Positions 37,500 to 45,282 of a stretch of 64,000 nucleotides of DNA are shown piece after piece (position 1 is the stretch's first letter; every line of letters begins with the position of its first letter). Source of the DNA: an uncultured Acidobacteriaceae bacterium (GTDB lineage Bacteria; Acidobacteriota; Terriglobia; Terriglobales; Acidobacteriaceae); assembly GCA_903904755.1 (NCBI GenBank), contig CAIVDV010000058.1:1-64000 (forward strand), given 5' to 3'. The notes beneath the pieces are model-generated. The model searched no databases, was not told the DNA's origin, and saw nothing but the letters and a program-made list of their open reading frames with translations. The translations under genes and the position numbers were made by a program.

Positions 37500-38408
37500 C
37501 TATCGGAGGAGCTTTTTGACGTCGCTGACGAGCTGGCCGGGGGTCCATTCGTTGCCGGGGTAAAACTGGACGACTTTGCCATCGGGCCCGATCAGGGTCG
37601 TGGAGAGGGTGTGGGTGATGGAGGAATCAGCTTCGCTGGTGAGGCCAAGGTCGAAGAATTTTGCCATCTCCGGCAGGTTCTGCTTGCTGGCGGCGGCAAA
37701 GTCCCAGTGCGCGAAGGCTGCTTTGGGAGCGGCCGAACCCATGTATTCGGCTCCGTAGGCTTTGAGGCGCTCCGGGGTGTCGTGCTCGGGGTCAAAACTG
37801 GCGCAGATAAGATGAGTTTTGCCGTAGAGGGCGGGGTCGGCGGCGAGCGCCTTTTCAACGGCGGCGAAGTTCTTGGTCACCCGAGGGCAGAAGTCCGGAA
37901 GTGGGCAACGCGTGTAGATGAAAGTGATGAGCAGCGCCTTGCCGCGGAAGTGGCTGAGCTTGATCGGCTTGCCGTCCTGGTTGGTGAGGGTGAACTCCGG
38001 CACGGCATCGCCGGCGGCGGGCACATGGTACTCGACCTTGGGGCGGTAGTCGGGCTTGGCCTGGCCGACGATGACAAAGTGGTCGAGGACAACGTCGGCG
38101 TCATCGTTTTGGCTGACAAGGACATCGGCAGTAATCACGTCGCCGGGGTGCAGTTCGCCCAGCATGCGGGTATCGCGCACCTTGTAGGGCATGGTCATCG
38201 CGTCCATGAAACCGGGGATGGCCTGGTGGTCTACGGTAACCTCGCCTTTGGCGGGGTTGGTGGAAACCACTTTGCCGCGCAGGGGGTAGGTTTTGTAGTT
38301 CTGCGCCTGGACACCGCCGTCGGGCTTGGGGGCGTCAGGATGGCAGCCGGTAATGGCGGCGGAGGCTACAAGCAGAGCAAGAAATAGGGCACTGGTTTTC
38401 ACAAACAC
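37500..38408 (-). CDS. CusF-SCO1 fusion lipoprotein
   Basis: 302 residues. The signal peptide ends in a lipobox with Cys22 (AAITGC). Residues about 42-112 resemble the CusF copper-binding fold (GKVVSTNPAKGEVTVDHQ, IPGFMDAMTMPYKV with the Met pair). Residues about 128-302 are SCO1/SenC-like, thioredoxin fold, with TRCPLPDFCPRV (Cys168 and Cys174) and His266 in SSITHTLST. The Cys pair has five intervening residues in place of the usual three. SCO proteins deliver copper to cytochrome oxidase. No oxidase genes are nearby. GTG start at 38408, or an in-frame GTG at 38402. Confidence 0.88.
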   Translation of the reverse strand: MFVKTSALFLALLVASAAITGCHPDAPKPDGGVQAQNYKTYPLRGKVVSTNPAKGEVTVDHQAIPGFMDAMTMPYKVRDTRMLGELHPGDVITADVLVSQNDDADVVLDHFVIVGQAKPDYRPKVEYHVPAAGDAVPEFTLTNQDGKPIKLSHFRGKALLITFIYTRCPLPDFCPRVTKNFAAVEKALAADPALYGKTHLICASFDPEHDTPERLKAYGAEYMGSAAPKAAFAHWDFAAASKQNLPEMAKFFDLGLTSEADSSITHTLSTTLIGPDGKVVQFYPGNEWTPGQLVSDVKKLLR

Positions 38409-38548
38409 AGTTTACAACTGAGGTGCTTTGGGAGTCCGGTTTTCCACGGTTGCGCCGAGCGCGAAAGCCGTGCAAGCTGGATGGGACTGGATGCGCGGTT
38501 GCGGGTCTGCTACAGGACCAATCTGCCCACGCGAACGTCAGGCGACCC

Positions 38549-41296
38549 ATGACCGTCCCCGGCAATCCGCGATCTCTCGAAATCGAAGCCTGGCTAGATG
38601 CCGGCGGGGTGGTGGTAGCCGCCAGTGAGCGCGCTGCCCGGGCACTGCGGGCCCAGTATTCCCAGGCCAGGCTGGCGGCTGGGCTGCGTGGCTGGCCGAC
38701 GCCGGCGATTTTCAGCTGGGAGACGTGGCTGCGGGAGGCGTGGATCGACCGCAATTCGAAGGGCTTGCTGCTGCTCAACGCCGACCAGGAGCGAGCGCTG
38801 TGGCAGCAGGTGCTTGAAGCCGCCAAACCTGATCTGCGGCCCACGCACCGGCTGGCAATGCAGGCGCAGAAGGCGTGGCAACTGCTGGCGGACTATGCAC
38901 CGGAGGCGGTGGGGCAACTGGACCAGCTGGGGTGGGTGGGGGAGTTTGCGGAGTTTGCCCAGTGGCTGGGCGATTTCCTCGCCCGATGCCGCCGGGACAA
39001 CCTGCTGAGTGCGGCGCTGCTGGCGGCTGCGCTGGCGGAGATTGTGGCCGAGGAAGCTACTGCCAATCGGCCGGCGCTGCTGCTGGTGGGCTTTGACCGG
39101 CTGCTGCCAGTGCAGGAACAACTGTTGGCAGCGTGGGGCGCGTGGCAACACGAGGCGCAGGCGGGGCCGGCTGTGGAAACGGCAGTGCTGGCCTGCGTGA
39201 GTGAAGAAGAGGAGCTGGCGGCATGCGTCCGTTGGCTGCGCGAGCGGTTGGCGGCGAATGCGAAGGCGCGGCTGCTGGTGGTGGCGCCCAACATCGCTGA
39301 CCGGCGGGGCGCCCTGGAGCGGGCGCTGCTGGAGACGCCTGCGGGCATGGAGCCAATCCGGTTTGAATTTTCGCTTGGCAAACCGCTGGAGCAGGTGGGC
39401 CTGGTGCACTCGGCGCTGCTGCTCCTGGGCTGGCTGACACCGCCGGATAGACGGAATTCCCAGGCACCTACGGTAACCGAGGTGGAGCTGGACTGGCTGG
39501 CCGGAGCGGGAGACTTCGCCAGGGATGCGGAGGAAGTCGCGGAGATGACGGCGGCGATGCTGCGCCAGCGCGACCTGGGCCAGCAGCGGGCGGAGTGGAC
39601 GCTGGCGGCATTTGTGGCGGCTGGTGGGGCGGCAGCGGAGCATGGCTGGGCGGCGCGGCTGAAGGCCGCTGAGCAGGCGCTCGGAGAGAAGCCGGCGTAT
39701 GCGAGCCCGATGGAGTGGGTGGCGGTGGCGGCGGAGTTGCTGACGCTGCTGGGCTGGCCGGGATACCGACCGCTCTCAAGCACCGCCTACCAGGCGCGCA
39801 AGCTTTGGGAGCGACTGCTGGACACGGCTGCGAGCCTGGGCTTCCAGGGAGCGGCGATGAGCTGGCAGGGGTTTGTTTCGGCGCTGAAGGAGATTGCCGC
39901 GGAGACGATTTTTGCGACTGAATCGCGTGAGCCGCAGGTGCTGCTTTCAGGGCCAGCGGAATCGGCTGGGTTGCAGGCGGAGGGCATCTGGTTCCTGGGG
40001 GCGGTGGAGACGGACTGGCCCATTCGGGGGGCGGCGAATCCGCTGCTGCCGATTGGCTGGCAGAAGCAGCATGGGCTCCCGCATGCTTCAGCTCAACTGG
40101 ACTGGGAGCTTGCCCACCAGACAACCCTGCGGCTGCTGGCGAGCGCGCCGGTGGTGGTCTTCAGCCATGCGCGGAGCGTGGCGGACGGGGATACGCGGCC
40201 CTCAAGGATGGTGGAGCGGCTGTCAGGGAAGGCCGCGGTTGCTGCCCCGCCGGAGCCCGAGAGGCAGAACGACGACGCGGCGGAGTGGATGGAAGATGCA
40301 ACGACGGTTCCCTTCCCGCTGCGGACGCTGCGGGATGGAGTGCGGACGCTGACGCGGCAGTCGCAGTGCCCATTCCAGGCCTTTGCGGTGGCCCGGCTGG
40401 GCGCCGGGGACTGGCAGGCTGCTGAGGCGGGGCTGGACGCACGCCAGCGGGGTACGCTGATGCACGCGGCGCTCGGGCGCATTTGGGGAGGGCCGGAGAA
40501 GGGTGGGCTGAAATCCCTGACTGAGTTGCGGGCGCTGAGCGAGGCTTCGGACCTGACGGGGTTTGTCCGCACACATGTGGATGCTGCGCTGCGGGACCGA
40601 ACCAGCGCGACACTGAGGGAGACGCTGCCGCCGGCGCTGCTGATGCTGGAGGCTGACCGGCTGACGACGCTGTTGACTTCGTGGCTTGGGTACGAGCTGA
40701 AGCGCGCGGAGTTCACGGTTTTTGACACAGAATTCAAGCGCTCACTGACGATTGCCGGGCTGACGATGCAGGTGCGACTCGACCGCGTGGACCTGGTGGG
40801 TGAGGACGGGGCTGGAGGCGCGCTGATTCTGGATTACAAGTCCGGCTCCCTGAAGGCGAGTGCGTGGCTGGGGGAGAGGCCGGACGACGTGCAACTGCCG
40901 CTGTATGCGGCGTACGCGCCTCTGTCGCAGGAGACGGGCTACGAGGACGCCGCGGTTGCGGGCATCCTCATTGCGACGACAAAGCCCGGCAAGGATATGG
41001 GCTTTTCCGGGCGGGTGCGGGATGCACAGGCGATGCTAAACCCAGGTCTTCATGCAAGCTCAGGTCTGGCGAAGAATCCGCTGGACGACGCGCAGTTGGA
41101 AGAGTGGCGCAGGATTCTGGACCGGCTGGCGGGAGAGTTCCTGGAGGGCCGCGCAGAAGTTGACCCGAAGGACGACGCCAAGACCTGCCAGAAGTGCCAC
41201 CTGCAGGCGGTATGCCGTGTGTATGAGAACCTGGGTGCCGCGGCCATGAGTGCGGATGAGGGCGGCGAGGACGGGGAGGGAGAGGCCGATGCGTGA
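38549..41296 (+). CDS. AddB-like PD-(D/E)XK nuclease with Fe-S cluster
   Basis: 915 residues from the ATG at 38549; the frame is open to 38423 but the extra piece does not look like protein of this family. An N-terminal helicase-like scaffold without an intact Walker A (EIEAWLDAGGVVVAASERAARALRA) leads to a C-terminal RecB/AddB nuclease domain. The latter has ILDYKSG preceded by VRLDRVDLVG (Asp and Lys of the active site) and four cysteines placed as in AddB-type Fe-S nucleases: one in QSQCPFQAFAVARL and three in CQKCHLQAVC. It fits the 'probable DNA repair protein' type that partners a UvrD-like helicase. It overlaps the following gene by 8 bp. Confidence 0.88.
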   Translation: MTVPGNPRSLEIEAWLDAGGVVVAASERAARALRAQYSQARLAAGLRGWPTPAIFSWETWLREAWIDRNSKGLLLLNADQERALWQQVLEAAKPDLRPTHRLAMQAQKAWQLLADYAPEAVGQLDQLGWVGEFAEFAQWLGDFLARCRRDNLLSAALLAAALAEIVAEEATANRPALLLVGFDRLLPVQEQLLAAWGAWQHEAQAGPAVETAVLACVSEEEELAACVRWLRERLAANAKARLLVVAPNIADRRGALERALLETPAGMEPIRFEFSLGKPLEQVGLVHSALLLLGWLTPPDRRNSQAPTVTEVELDWLAGAGDFARDAEEVAEMTAAMLRQRDLGQQRAEWTLAAFVAAGGAAAEHGWAARLKAAEQALGEKPAYASPMEWVAVAAELLTLLGWPGYRPLSSTAYQARKLWERLLDTAASLGFQGAAMSWQGFVSALKEIAAETIFATESREPQVLLSGPAESAGLQAEGIWFLGAVETDWPIRGAANPLLPIGWQKQHGLPHASAQLDWELAHQTTLRLLASAPVVVFSHARSVADGDTRPSRMVERLSGKAAVAAPPEPERQNDDAAEWMEDATTVPFPLRTLRDGVRTLTRQSQCPFQAFAVARLGAGDWQAAEAGLDARQRGTLMHAALGRIWGGPEKGGLKSLTELRALSEASDLTGFVRTHVDAALRDRTSATLRETLPPALLMLEADRLTTLLTSWLGYELKRAEFTVFDTEFKRSLTIAGLTMQVRLDRVDLVGEDGAGGALILDYKSGSLKASAWLGERPDDVQLPLYAAYAPLSQETGYEDAAVAGILIATTKPGKDMGFSGRVRDAQAMLNPGLHASSGLAKNPLDDAQLEEWRRILDRLAGEFLEGRAEVDPKDDAKTCQKCHLQAVCRVYENLGAAAMSADEGGEDGEGEADA

Positions 41297-44200
41297 GCCA
41301 CGGAAAGTGCCGGTTCCTCCGCCTGACGCGGCCGAGCGTGTTCGCGCGCTGGCGGTGGATCGTTCGATATTGGTGCAGGCGCCGGCGGGGTCGGGCAAAA
41401 CGACGCTGCTTACCCTGCGATATCTGCGCCTGCTGGCCCAGGCGGAAGACCCGGAAGAGATTGTCGCGATTACATTTACGCGCGCTGCGGCGGCGGAGAT
41501 GCGCAACCGCATTCTGGAAGCCCTGGAGGCGGCTGCGGAGAGCCTGGCGGCGAATCCTGATGCAGAGGAAACGGGCGCGCTGGATACGGAAACACTGGCG
41601 CTGGCGGCGATGCGCCATGCCGAAGCGATGGGATGGCAACTGCTGGACCAGCCCTCGCAACTGCGGGTAACTACGATTGACTCGTTTTGCCGGGCGCTGG
41701 CGCAACGGCGACCGCTGGAGTGGGGGTTGCTGTCGTCGCTGGGGGGGCAACTGGACCTGGCCGAGCAGGCGGATTTCTTGTACCGCCGCGCGGCACGGCA
41801 GATGATTGACCTGCTGTATACCCAGAGTGACGCGAGCCGCGCGCTGAAGGCGGTGCTGCTGTGGCGCGACAACAACTGGAAAGACACCGAAGACCTGATT
41901 GTCGAGATGCTGAAGAACCGCAGCCGGTGGTACGGGGGGCTGGTGTTTCACCGGGAGACCGAAGCGGAGGATTTGCGGGCGGGGTTGGAGGCACCGCTGG
42001 GGCGGATTGCGCGCAGGCAACTGGTCCGGCTGAGTGGCTTGTTGGAGAACGTGGCGGGAGCAGGCGCGCGGATTCTTGAACTTACCCGTTTTGCCTGCCA
42101 GACGCCGGGCAAGGATTCTCCGCTTGTGCTGGAGCACCTGGCGGAGCTGCCGGGAGCTCCGTTCCACGATATGCCCGGGGATATTCAGGTTTTCGGGGCT
42201 TTGGCGCGGTTTCTGCTGGCGCCCTCGACGAGGACGTGGCGGAAGAAAGTTGACAAGAATCAGGGGTTCCCGGCGGGCGGCAGTGCTGCCAATGCGAAGG
42301 CAGCATTTGAGTCGCTGATTCGGGATTTGGAGCAGGTTCCGGGGCTGCGCGAATCGCTGACGGCTTTCCTGAATGAACAGCCTCTGCGGTACAGCGAGGC
42401 GGAGTGGGAGATCGTGCTGCACTGCTTCACGCTGCTGCGCAGTGCTTACGCGCAACTGCAACTGCTGATGGCAGAAACGGGGACGGTGGATTTCTCCCAG
42501 GTGGCGCGTATTGCGCTGGATGTGCTGGCGACGGAGGGTGATGAGCCATCGGACTTTGCGATTGAGCTGGGCGAGGAAGTGACCCACCTGCTGATTGACG
42601 AGTTCCAGGACACGAGCCGCATCCAGTTGCAGTTGGTGGAGCGGATTCTGTCGGGCTGGCCGCAGCGGGAGGGGCGAACGGTGTTCTGCGTGGGCGACCC
42701 GATGCAGTCGATTTACGGCTTCCGCGATGCCGAGGTCGAGCTTTTCCAGCGGGTGGGCAACACAGGCATTGCGATGCACGGGCCGGATGACACGCCGCTG
42801 CCCCTGGAGAGGGTGCAACTGGCGGCCAACTTCCGTACGCAGGCAACGCTGGTTGCGGCCGTCAATGAGGACTTTCTGGCGATGGAGGCGGCGGAGCACG
42901 ACCCTGGCGGGATTGCGCTTGCGCCGGCGGTTGCAGTGCAGGATGCCACTGGACAGGCGACCACGCTGAGCTGTGCCTTCCACCTGGGGAAGAAGAGTCC
43001 CGTGCCGCCATATGCGCCGCAAGCTGTCCGGGAAGCGCAGTTGGCTGACATTGTGGCACGGATTCGGGAGACCGTGGAGCATCCTGAACGGGAGCAGAAG
43101 AAGTGGCGCGTGGCGGTGCTGGCCAGCAAGAAGAAGTCTCTGGTGGAGGTGGCAGAGGCGTTGCGCGGGGCTGCGATCCCGTACCGTGCGGTGGATATTG
43201 TGCCGCTCAGCGAGCGTCCGGAGGTGCTGGACGCGCTCTCTCTGGGTCGGGCGCTCCTGAATCCCAACGACCGCACCGCCTGGCTGGGCGTCTTGCGCGC
43301 CCCGTGGTGCGCTCTGACGCTGGCAGAGCTGCATCTGCTTACCAGCAGCGACGATGCGACGCAACTGGAGACTCCGATACCGGAGCTGCTGCGGATCCGC
43401 CTGCCGCAGATGAGCGGGATGACGCCGGAGGCAGCCCGTGCGGCGGCGCGACTGGCGAGGTTGCTGGAGGAGGCGCAGGCGGCGCGCGCAAGCCTGGCGA
43501 CAATGCAGCTGGGAACCTGGATGCAGATGATTTTCAATGCGCTGGGCGGGGATGCGGCGCTGGATGCCGAGGGGCGAGAGAATCTGCGGCTGCTGTGGCG
43601 ATGCCTGGACGGACTGCCGAACGGCGAGCAGGATTTGCTGGACCGGAGCGAAGATACCGGAATCCTGGCCGCGCTGAAGGAGCTGTTTGCGCAGCCTGAC
43701 CCCAACGTGAGCCCGGACCACGGCGTGCAGCTTATGACGATTCACAAGTCGAAGGGGCTGGAGTTTGAGGTTGTCCTGCTGGTGGACTTGGAGGCGCGTT
43801 CAAAGGGCTCTGACAAGACGCTGATTTCGTGGCTGGAGCGCGGCGTGGCCGAGCCGGAGCCCGGAGAGCCGGAGACGGAGTTCCTGATTGCGCCAATTTC
43901 GCCAAAGGGCGAGGAGTCGAGCAATGCCAAAAAACTTGTGGACGGTATCAAACGCGAACGGACCCGCCAGGAGCTGAGGCGGCTGCTGTACGTGGCCATG
44001 ACGCGTGCCCGGCGCGAGCTGCATCTGTTTGCGCGGGTGGCGTGCAGCTACAAGGATGGCGCGATAAGCCTGGGCAAGCCACAGGAGTCGCTGCTGGGAA
44101 CCGGGTGGCCGGCGTGGGAGGCGAGGGTTCAGGAGCAGTTCCAGCAGTGGACTCCGAAAGTCTACGCGGAGCTGGCGGTGCCTTCAGGAGCGATCGCGAT

Positions 44201-44978
44201 TGCTGCCGGAGCGGAGAGCAATCTGCTGCAGTTCCCTGCTCCGATTTCTGAGCCCGCCGCAGAAGCACCGCGCGTGACGCGGCTGCGTCGGATTCCGCTG
44301 GCGGCGTTGCCGGTGGGCAGGCTCAGCGCAGATCCGACCGGGGCGGCCTCCCTGGCGGCGGCGGACGAGCCGTTTACACGCACCCAGGGAGGGTTGGAGT
44401 CACGCATTGCCGGCAACGCCATCCACCTGCTGCTGGATGAGCTGAGCCGCCTGCGCCAGGCCCTTGACCCCGCCCAGGCCGCCGCTGCGCTGGACGAGAG
44501 CCTGCCGCGGCTGCTGGCTGAGATTCGTTCGGCGGGGGTTGCGCCGAAGGTCGCGCGTAACCTGGCCGGCCGCGCGCTGGAGACGGCACGGGCTGCGGCT
44601 GTTGACCCGACCGGCGCGTGGATTCTCGCACCCCATTCGGAGGCAGGCTCCGAAGCGCGCTGGACCGGCATGATTTCCCTGCCCGGCGGTGGAAGCCAGC
44701 TGCGCAATCTGCGGCCGGACCGCATCTTCCGCGCGGTGCCGCCGGATGCCCCGGATGGCCCGGAGATCTGGTGGATTATCGACTATAAGACGGCTACTGC
44801 GGGTGATCTTGCCGACCCGGAAGCCCGCAGCAAGTTCCTGGCCAGCCACCGCGCACAATACCAGCCACAGCTTGCCACATATGCCACCATCCTGCGGGAG
44901 TGGAAGGGGGCCGGGATTGCTATTCGAGCGGAACTTTTCTACCCTCGGCCGCTGCTTTTCGATGATTGGGAAATCTGA
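41289..44978 (+). CDS. AddA/RecB-like UvrD helicase-nuclease
   Basis: 1229 residues from the ATG at 41289, overlapping the previous stop by 8 bp. SF1 motifs are complete: Walker A QAPAGSGKTTLL, Ia ITFTRAAAAEMRNR, II LIDEFQDTSRIQ, III VGDPMQSIYGFRDAEVELF, V IHKSKGLEFEVVLLVD and VI RRLLYVAMTRARRELHLF. A RecB-family nuclease domain ends the protein (IAGNAIHLLLDEL, IWWIIDYKTATAGD, QYQPQLATYATIL). With the preceding gene it should form a two-subunit end-resecting complex for double-strand break repair, of AddAB type. Confidence 0.95.
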   Translation: MREPRKVPVPPPDAAERVRALAVDRSILVQAPAGSGKTTLLTLRYLRLLAQAEDPEEIVAITFTRAAAAEMRNRILEALEAAAESLAANPDAEETGALDTETLALAAMRHAEAMGWQLLDQPSQLRVTTIDSFCRALAQRRPLEWGLLSSLGGQLDLAEQADFLYRRAARQMIDLLYTQSDASRALKAVLLWRDNNWKDTEDLIVEMLKNRSRWYGGLVFHRETEAEDLRAGLEAPLGRIARRQLVRLSGLLENVAGAGARILELTRFACQTPGKDSPLVLEHLAELPGAPFHDMPGDIQVFGALARFLLAPSTRTWRKKVDKNQGFPAGGSAANAKAAFESLIRDLEQVPGLRESLTAFLNEQPLRYSEAEWEIVLHCFTLLRSAYAQLQLLMAETGTVDFSQVARIALDVLATEGDEPSDFAIELGEEVTHLLIDEFQDTSRIQLQLVERILSGWPQREGRTVFCVGDPMQSIYGFRDAEVELFQRVGNTGIAMHGPDDTPLPLERVQLAANFRTQATLVAAVNEDFLAMEAAEHDPGGIALAPAVAVQDATGQATTLSCAFHLGKKSPVPPYAPQAVREAQLADIVARIRETVEHPEREQKKWRVAVLASKKKSLVEVAEALRGAAIPYRAVDIVPLSERPEVLDALSLGRALLNPNDRTAWLGVLRAPWCALTLAELHLLTSSDDATQLETPIPELLRIRLPQMSGMTPEAARAAARLARLLEEAQAARASLATMQLGTWMQMIFNALGGDAALDAEGRENLRLLWRCLDGLPNGEQDLLDRSEDTGILAALKELFAQPDPNVSPDHGVQLMTIHKSKGLEFEVVLLVDLEARSKGSDKTLISWLERGVAEPEPGEPETEFLIAPISPKGEESSNAKKLVDGIKRERTRQELRRLLYVAMTRARRELHLFARVACSYKDGAISLGKPQESLLGTGWPAWEARVQEQFQQWTPKVYAELAVPSGAIAIAAGAESNLLQFPAPISEPAAEAPRVTRLRRIPLAALPVGRLSADPTGAASLAAADEPFTRTQGGLESRIAGNAIHLLLDELSRLRQALDPAQAAAALDESLPRLLAEIRSAGVAPKVARNLAGRALETARAAAVDPTGAWILAPHSEAGSEARWTGMISLPGGGSQLRNLRPDRIFRAVPPDAPDGPEIWWIIDYKTATAGDLADPEARSKFLASHRAQYQPQLATYATILREWKGAGIAIRAELFYPRPLLFDDWEI

Positions 44979-45282
44979 CAACTTCTTCAAGCCCGGCAGC
45001 ACAACCTTCGCGAGCCTTCGCAGTCTAACTTGTCGAGACCACCTTCGGATGCCGTCTGCCGGATTTGCATTCGGCATCCATTCACGGCATCGGGGGGCTC
45101 CGGTTTCACCCTGATTCCCTTCGCCCAACGGCTCCCCGCCTGTTGGCTTCTTTGCTTTCCATCTCTGCCAGCCAATACTATCGACCTGCGGCCATCGCAA
45201 CAGCCGCGGGCATTGCCCGACCGTTTTGCCGTGTTTGTTGTCTTGTGTTCTGACTCTTTCCACCAGGGATGGCCAAAAAACT
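44979..45282. other. 304-bp intergenic region before the sedolisin gene
   Basis: No gene is seen. A possible hairpin arms pair, GATGCCG (about 45046-45052) with CGGCATC (about 45072-45078), lies after the addA-like gene and may terminate it weakly. The last 60 bp are T-rich (TTGTTGTCTTGTG) and probably carry the sedolisin promoter. Nothing else is recognised. Confidence 0.4.

Noticed and set aside
40968-43745. A 925-codon open frame antisense to the AddAB-like genes
   Set aside because: Arg/His/Gln-rich sequence without family motifs; the plus-strand genes carry clear helicase and nuclease motifs.
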